DNA of 64,000 bases, from NCBI GenBank assembly GCA_951217055.1, contig OX578276.1:75011144-75075143 (forward strand), given 5' to 3'. The position numbers and the translations under genes are program-made. Each line of letters starts with the position of its first letter. Position 1 is the stretch's first letter. The DNA is from Gerris lacustris. Taxonomy: Eukaryota > Arthropoda > Insecta > Hemiptera > Gerridae. Under the pieces are notes generated by a model. The model did no database searches. It was not told the DNA's origin and was given only the letters and a program-made list of their open reading frames with translations. Of this stretch, positions 60,739-64,000 are shown piece after piece.

Positions 60739-61009
60739 TATATTCACTATTTAATACTGAATTCTAGCTAAAGAAAGTTAATGGCTTACAAATGCATAAA
60801 ATCAATTAAATACGTGATAGGATGCGAGGAAGCTATGTGCCACACCAATTGGCAGTCTATTGTCTTACAAGAATATGTATAAAAAGTTGCTCTTTAGAGG
60901 ATATGCATATTATCCTTTAGCGCCATAGGTATGCACTTACTTGGTTCTTTTGGGGGTCAAATGGCAGCAATTTTGTAAGTATATTTATTAATTATTTTCT
61001 TATTTTTAG
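60739..61009. other. Spacer with a family A fragment
   Basis: GCGAGGAAGCTATGTGCCAC, ATTGGCAGTCTATTG at 60823-60861 belong to family A. Nothing else. Confidence 0.4.
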
Positions 61010-61217
61010 GGCCATTCCGTATGGAGTAGCGGGGGGACATTTATTTGGGGTTTTGCTTTGGTCATTTCGGAGATAAAATGGCCCCCATTTTTTAAAAGTG
61101 ATATATATTTGTAATCTAAATTTCAATACCTTTAAAATGATACCCCACTCAAAAATTACAAAAAATAAATATTTTCGGTCACTAAAGTTACGGCCACCTA
61201 AAATCTTTTTCAATCTA
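61010..61217 (+). repeat. Single poly-G-headed monomer related to 157-1118
   Basis: GCGGGGGGACATTT, then AATTTCAATACCTTT, GATACCCCACTCAAAA, an A-rich run and TTTTCGGTCACTAAAG repeat the block order of the first kilobase with a truncated end. It abuts the next element. Confidence 0.5.
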
Positions 61218-61219
61218 TA

Positions 61220-63203
61220 CAGGGTGTATCAATTTCAGATGGACATAGAAAAAGGGATATATCTACAGGTCATTTGGAGCAAAAAAAGTTCATATAAGCT
61301 AAAGTCCAATTCTCAACGGTGTATAGGAGCCATACAAATCTATTTCCTAACTTTTTACGCATTTCTCCCATTAGGGTCAAATCGATAAGCGGGCTCAAAG
61401 TTTTTCAGATTCAAAAAGTCTATTTTTTTTAAAAGTAGAAATTAGATGTCGATATTTATTTATACCTTATTTTTAGGTAGGTCAATTAGGGTAAAGGTAG
61501 TAAGAGTTAACAACTCATAGTAGTTAGAAACTGGCTATATTTCGTCCCCCTCCGGGACATAATCATGCCTAAAACATCATTACATATGGTTAACAATTTT
61601 GTTTTTAAATAGGATTTTGATAAAAAGAACACTTAACTTATTTAAAATTGAAAATTAAAAAATCATTTAGATCATTACCGTATCATGGGTGGAATTAGTC
61701 ACATAATATACTCAAACAAAGTTGGTATTGTCAAAATGAATAATTGAAAAACATTAAATAAATACTCCTTCACTTCACACATCGATCCGTAGACAGTTTT
61801 TTAAAAACTTAAAAAAGATAAAATTTAACAAATAACAAAACATATGAACATAGAAAATGGTAACTCCAGAGGTAACCAAATTGAACCTTACGTTTTTATT
61901 TTAGTTTTATGAAAAATTATTATTAAAAAAGTGAATAGAACAATTTTTAGATTGTTTTGTCTTTCTTTATTGCTCCGATTTCTGAAATATATATACATAA
62001 TTATATAAAAGATACCGTATAATTTTACTTACGCTCAACCCATTGAAACATCTCCCACTTCGTCATCCTTTCAGTCAGAAATATGGCTTGTTTCATATTA
62101 ATGCCTCTGAGGCACATATCACACGTCTTTTTTCTTTGCAATTGTACTTTTTTCCAACTTTTCAGATTTTATTTTATTCAAGAATGAATTATGTAATAAA
62201 AATTATTTCGTTGACAAGCCATTGTCATTTCTGTCAATACTTTTTAAATTAATATTAAAAAAAAATAATATAAAAATACTTGTCATGGGTATGTACCCAA
62301 CTAAACTCCTGCCACATAGCACCTTATTTACTTGGGTACATACCTTGGGTATGTACCCAACTAAACTTCTACCTCTATAACGCCTTATTTACTTGGGTAC
62401 ATCCTTTTTTCTATTCTTTTGTTCCCCCTTCTTAACCCCTTACAAAAGCCCCAGTGCTTTTCAACATCCCCATTAAGTTTGCCTATTAATTTATTTTATT
62501 TCATTTCCCCATATTATTCAATAAATAAATGGTATGTACCCAAGTAAACTCTTTCCCTATGGCACCTTATTTACTTGGGTACATACTTATTGGTATGTAC
62601 CCAAGTAAATAAGTACCTGCATTATATTTTATAGCATTTTTTTAAAAAAGGAAATATAGCCAGTTCCTAACTTAACTAGTATGAGATGTTAACTCTTACT
62701 ACCTTTACCCTAATTGACCTACCTAAAAATAATCTATTTTTTTTTGTTTTCAAACAGCTCTGGGTAACACTAAAAAGGCAAAAAGTCAACTAAAACATAC
62801 ATCAGTTTATATGCAATTACCTGCTCTTTCCAACGATTGTTCATTCATTGTGCCATGATTAATATTGTTATAGTTTTTATTATTCGAATTTGACATGTTT
62901 ATGTTTTGGTTGTCAGTGGTATTAAAAAAAATACAAAGAACCGTTTTGTTTAGTGATTCTCTGGGTCTTAATGTAGTTTATGTCGTAGTATATTATAGAT
63001 TTCGGTGTGTAGCCAAAACAAATATTTTTTGAGTTATTTCAGTTTTATAAGGTAAAGGTCGATTGATTTTAACACAGTCTATTTTCGCTTATAGCTCCTA
63101 CACCGTTGAGAATTGGACTATAGCTTATATGAACTTCTTTGCTCCAAATGACCTGTAGATATATCCCTTTTTCTATGTCCATCTGAAATTGATACACCCT
63201 ATG
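61220..63203. mobile_element. 1984-bp element with nested inverted repeats
   Basis: Outer arms 61220-61330 and 63094-63203 match closely (GGGTGTATCAATTTCAG, GATGGACATAGAAAAAGGG, ATATATCTACAGGTCATTTGG, CCAATTCTCAACGGTG). Left is CAGGGTG after TA, and right ends CACCCTA instead of CACCCTG. An inner pair, 61468-61552 and 62652-62732, forms a second inverted repeat (TTTTTAGGTAGGTCAATTAG, GTAAAGGTAGTAAGAGTTAA). Between them lies AT-rich DNA and the 53-bp palindromes of the next entry. No transposase frame is visible. Most likely one foldback element inserted into another of the same CAGGGTG type. Confidence 0.7.
62290..62617. repeat. Cluster of 53-bp micro-palindromes (3 units plus a half)
   Basis: Units 62290-62342, 62350-62402 and 62533-62585 each have the layout TATGTACCCAA-TAAA, ~20-nt centre containing GC-CCTTA, TTTACTTGGGTACATA. 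A left half alone sits at 62594-62617. All three full units are exactly 53 bp, but the gaps between them vary (7 and 130 bp), so they are not a simple satellite. Confidence 0.85.
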
Positions 63204-63210
63204 ACCCTAT

Positions 63211-63556
63211 ATATATATATATAACATTTTCGTGTCACAGTGTTTGTAACCAAACTCCTCCGAAACGGCTAGACCGAATTTTATGAAATATTTTGTGTGT
63301 ATTCGGTAGGTCTGAGAATAGGTCGTAAACTATTTTTTGATAAGGGTGGCTCCCTCCAAAAAAAACAAAACAAAAAAACAAATTGGTAATATTATTTATT
63401 TTATGATTTGGCATTAAAAAAATTCTTATAAACCTAAATTTTCACCCTTTTACAACCCCCATTTATTAATAGCGATAGATATTAGTACTGCAATAATCCC
63501 CAATTCTCAGTGGTTTAAAAATACATGTAACCCTTAATTTTCACCAATAAATTTAA
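63211..63556 (+). repeat. Arthropod-wide TE repeat ('CTCCTCCGAAACGGCTAGACCGA')
   Basis: After a TA run, TTTTCGTGTCACAGTGTTTG and CTCCTCCGAAACGGCTAGAC, then GGTAGGTCTGAGAATAGGTC and TAAGGGTGGCTCCCTCC. I recall this block order as a repeat found across many insect genomes near Helitrons (recollection, not checked). Confidence 0.5.
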
Positions 63557-63649
63557 AATATTATCAAAACTTCAAGATCCATCCGCTGAAACATTCTCAA
63601 AACAACTGTTAGATATCGGCGATGGAAAAGTTGCTGTATACATGCAAAT
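63557..63649 (+). pseudogene. Helitron Pif1-type helicase fragment
   Basis: A plus frame reads KLQDPSAETFSKQLLDIGDG and then KVAVY. This matches the segment of Helitron helicases usually written as 'L-x-x-D-x-[ST]-A-E-x-F-[SA]-x-Q-L-L-x-I-G-[ND]-G', downstream of the Walker motifs. Walker A/B and the Rep domain are absent, and the frame decays at both sides. The flanking arthropod repeat fits a Helitron origin. A gene fragment of ~30 residues. Confidence 0.6.
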
Positions 63650-64000
63650 ACTGTATGTTTTTTGCACCGATTTCTGCACAATCGTTAATTCGCAAAATGC
63701 ACAATACATGAATCATGAGTGGCTGGCAGAATTAAAAATTAACGAATATTTTCGCAGTTGTATTCATTGCGCATGCGCGTTTCATAATTCTTCTTTGACA
63801 ATTCATAATTTCTTCGCACTGGTGCGGAAATAAAGAATAATTTTTTACTTTATCGCACGATTAGCGTGTTTGTTTACACGATTAGAGTGTTTGTTGTTCT
63901 CTTATCATACAGTTTAACAAAACTAATTTGCTGTTTGTTTGTCTTTGGCATCGGTTTTGTAATATGACAGCATTTTCTGTCATGGCTATGAAATTTAATG
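63650..64000. other. AT-rich window end
   Basis: Contains GCGCATGCGCG near 63770 and a direct repeat of ACGATTAG-GTGTTTGTT at 63857-63893. No gene is supported. Any feature may continue beyond the window. Confidence 0.4.

Noticed and set aside
60250..60771. Frames of 64-94 codons on both strands
   Set aside because: Repeated translation of the 328-bp tandem units; frames differ between units by indels.

Overview
The window looks like a gene-poor, AT-rich stretch of an animal nuclear genome, most likely an arthropod and probably an insect. I see no operons, prokaryotic genes, tRNA, rRNA or CRISPR array. The sequence is long AT-rich spacer loaded with transposon relics of insect-type families: an R1-like LINE, a rosa-type (DD41D) mariner, a PIF/Harbinger element, a hAT MITE, Helitrons, several foldback or MITE-like elements and (TA)n microsatellites. 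Species cannot be fixed from the sequence. No complete host gene is visible. The best candidates for host coding sequence are one GC-rich possible first exon (6724-6877, minus) and one 34-codon exon-like block present twice in inverted orientation (8658-8759 minus, 9031-9132 plus).

Layout. 1-1118: tandem ~295-bp monomers headed by poly-G, ending in a LINE-like 3' end. 2160-3760: decayed R1-like LINE reverse transcriptase. 4689-5190: tandem 302-bp repeat carrying two identical hammerhead ribozymes (retrozyme-like), cut off by a (TA)n run. 5540-6052: 5'-truncated second LINE with an A-rich tail. 6724-9184: candidate exon, dispersed repeat, and the inverted exon duplication. 9300-28850: mostly unannotatable AT-rich spacer with a miRNA-like hairpin at 19278, two weak promoter-like GC islands and scattered copies of dispersed family A. 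28853-37875: MITE and dispersed repeats. 38311-40107: (TA)n tract hit by two CAGGGTG-ended elements, one a DD41D mariner relic. 40318-43735: 362-bp MITE and two near-identical ~620-bp repeat copies. 47226-48608: three-level nest (small CAGGGTG element inside a hAT MITE inside a Harbinger). 48866-53511: two head-to-tail Helitron-like elements with an internal array of nine related monomers and a nested LINE-like insertion. 55200-63203: family A copy, hairpins, three large inverted-repeat structures and a 328-bp tandem repeat. 63211-64000: an arthropod-wide repeat and a Helitron helicase remnant.

The most interesting object is the hammerhead-bearing tandem repeat at 4.7-5.2 kb: both catalytic cores, the GTC cleavage site and helices II and III are intact and the copies are identical over ~175 bp, so the element is young. 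Its helix I is a self-complementary GGGCCC with no room for a loop, which suggests activity as a dimer or across units. Second-rank items are the exon-containing palindrome at 8.6-9.2 kb, the almost perfect 355-bp inverted repeat at 59.2-60.0 kb, the 53-bp micro-palindromes at 62.3-62.6 kb, and the head-to-tail Helitrons. All identities rest on reading motifs and repeat structure by eye; no database search was possible.
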